Positions 5,413-5,637 of a stretch of DNA of 5,637 nucleotides are shown piece after piece; position 1 is the first letter of the stretch, and the number at the start of each line of letters is the position of its first letter. The notes below the pieces were generated by a model. It searched no databases. It was not told where the DNA came from and saw only the letters and a program-made list of their open reading frames with translations. This DNA comes from Candidatus Shapirobacteria bacterium UBA1435 (GTDB lineage Bacteria > Patescibacteriota > Microgenomatia > UBA12405), in contig DCTR01000020.1 of assembly GCA_002329385.1 (NCBI GenBank), positions 1 through 5,637 on the forward strand. The letters run 5' to 3'. The position numbers and the translations under genes were made by a program.

Positions 5413-5442
5413 CTATCAACTTCTGATACAGACAACCCCAAA

Positions 5443-5637
5443 TCACCTCAAAACCCCGACCTTAACTTGACCAACACCTTTACTCATCCCAGCCATAAAC
5501 TGCCGCAACTTACCCACTGCCAACACCAAAAATATCGACAATCCTCCCGACACCGCCAGCAGTCCCAGATGCCAGCAGAAATAATTCCCCGTCCCCACCC
5601 ATCCCCTCTCCAAAACCATCCTCGCCAAAAAATACAA
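5443..5637 (-). CDS. C-terminal fragment of an unidentified membrane protein (5' part outside the window)
   Basis: The last 64 residues of a gene entering from the high-coordinate edge are visible, ending in TGA at 5443-5445. The frame is open through the edge, so the true start is not seen. One hydrophobic segment is clear, from about FCWHLGLLAVSGG through SIFLVLAVG (residues 20-42 of the visible part), followed by a basic tail (KLRQF, then KGVGQVKVGVLR). This suggests a membrane protein ending with a transmembrane helix and a short cytoplasmic tail. I cannot assign a family. The gene ends about 30 nt before the nrdR promoter and is probably a separate transcription unit, though read-through is possible. 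Confidence 0.6.
   Translation of the reverse strand: MYFLARMVLERGWVGTGNYFCWHLGLLAVSGGLSIFLVLAVGKLRQFMAGMSKGVGQVKVGVLR

Noticed and set aside
5322..5442. Intrinsic terminator between the membrane-protein gene and nrdR.
   Set aside because: Only a 5-bp TATCA/TGATA stem occurs, without a following U-tract; the clear elements are the promoter and NrdR boxes.

Overview
The window looks like part of a small-genome bacterium of the candidate phyla radiation (Patescibacteria), probably near Microgenomates. This is inferred from gene content and protein style: a class II ribonucleotide reductase of that type, an S23-type four-helix bundle gene inside an operon, a HUMPS-family protein and very tight packing. 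No marker gene fixes the taxonomy. UGA is used as a stop, so this is not a UGA-recoded lineage such as Gracilibacteria or SR1. Every gene lies on the minus strand, which is markedly purine-rich.

In transcription order (high to low coordinates), the window opens with the 3' end of an unidentified membrane-protein gene. A short intergenic region follows, with a sigma70-like promoter (TTGACT, 18 bp, TATGAT) overlapped by two candidate NrdR boxes. Next come nrdR (repressor of ribonucleotide reductase genes), nrdJ (adenosylcobalamin-dependent ribonucleotide reductase, overlapping nrdR by 17 nt), an S23-type four-helix bundle gene in an AT-rich setting, and a PduO-type cob(I)alamin adenosyltransferase.

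Immediately after the adenosyltransferase stop codon lies a cobalamin riboswitch core, resembling the short AdoCbl-variant (Cbl-II) type. Its 5' strand appears to reach into the end of the adenosyltransferase gene. It leads, through two hairpins, into a 320-residue zinc-ribbon protein of unknown function. A HUMPS/OMPDC-superfamily enzyme follows and runs off the window.

Functionally, the adenosyltransferase makes the cofactor that NrdJ needs, NrdR senses nucleotide status at the promoter, and the riboswitch would sense the cofactor inside the operon. The most novel element is the riboswitch-controlled zinc-ribbon gene, a candidate for an undescribed cobalamin-responsive function. No CRISPR, IS element, tRNA or rRNA was found.
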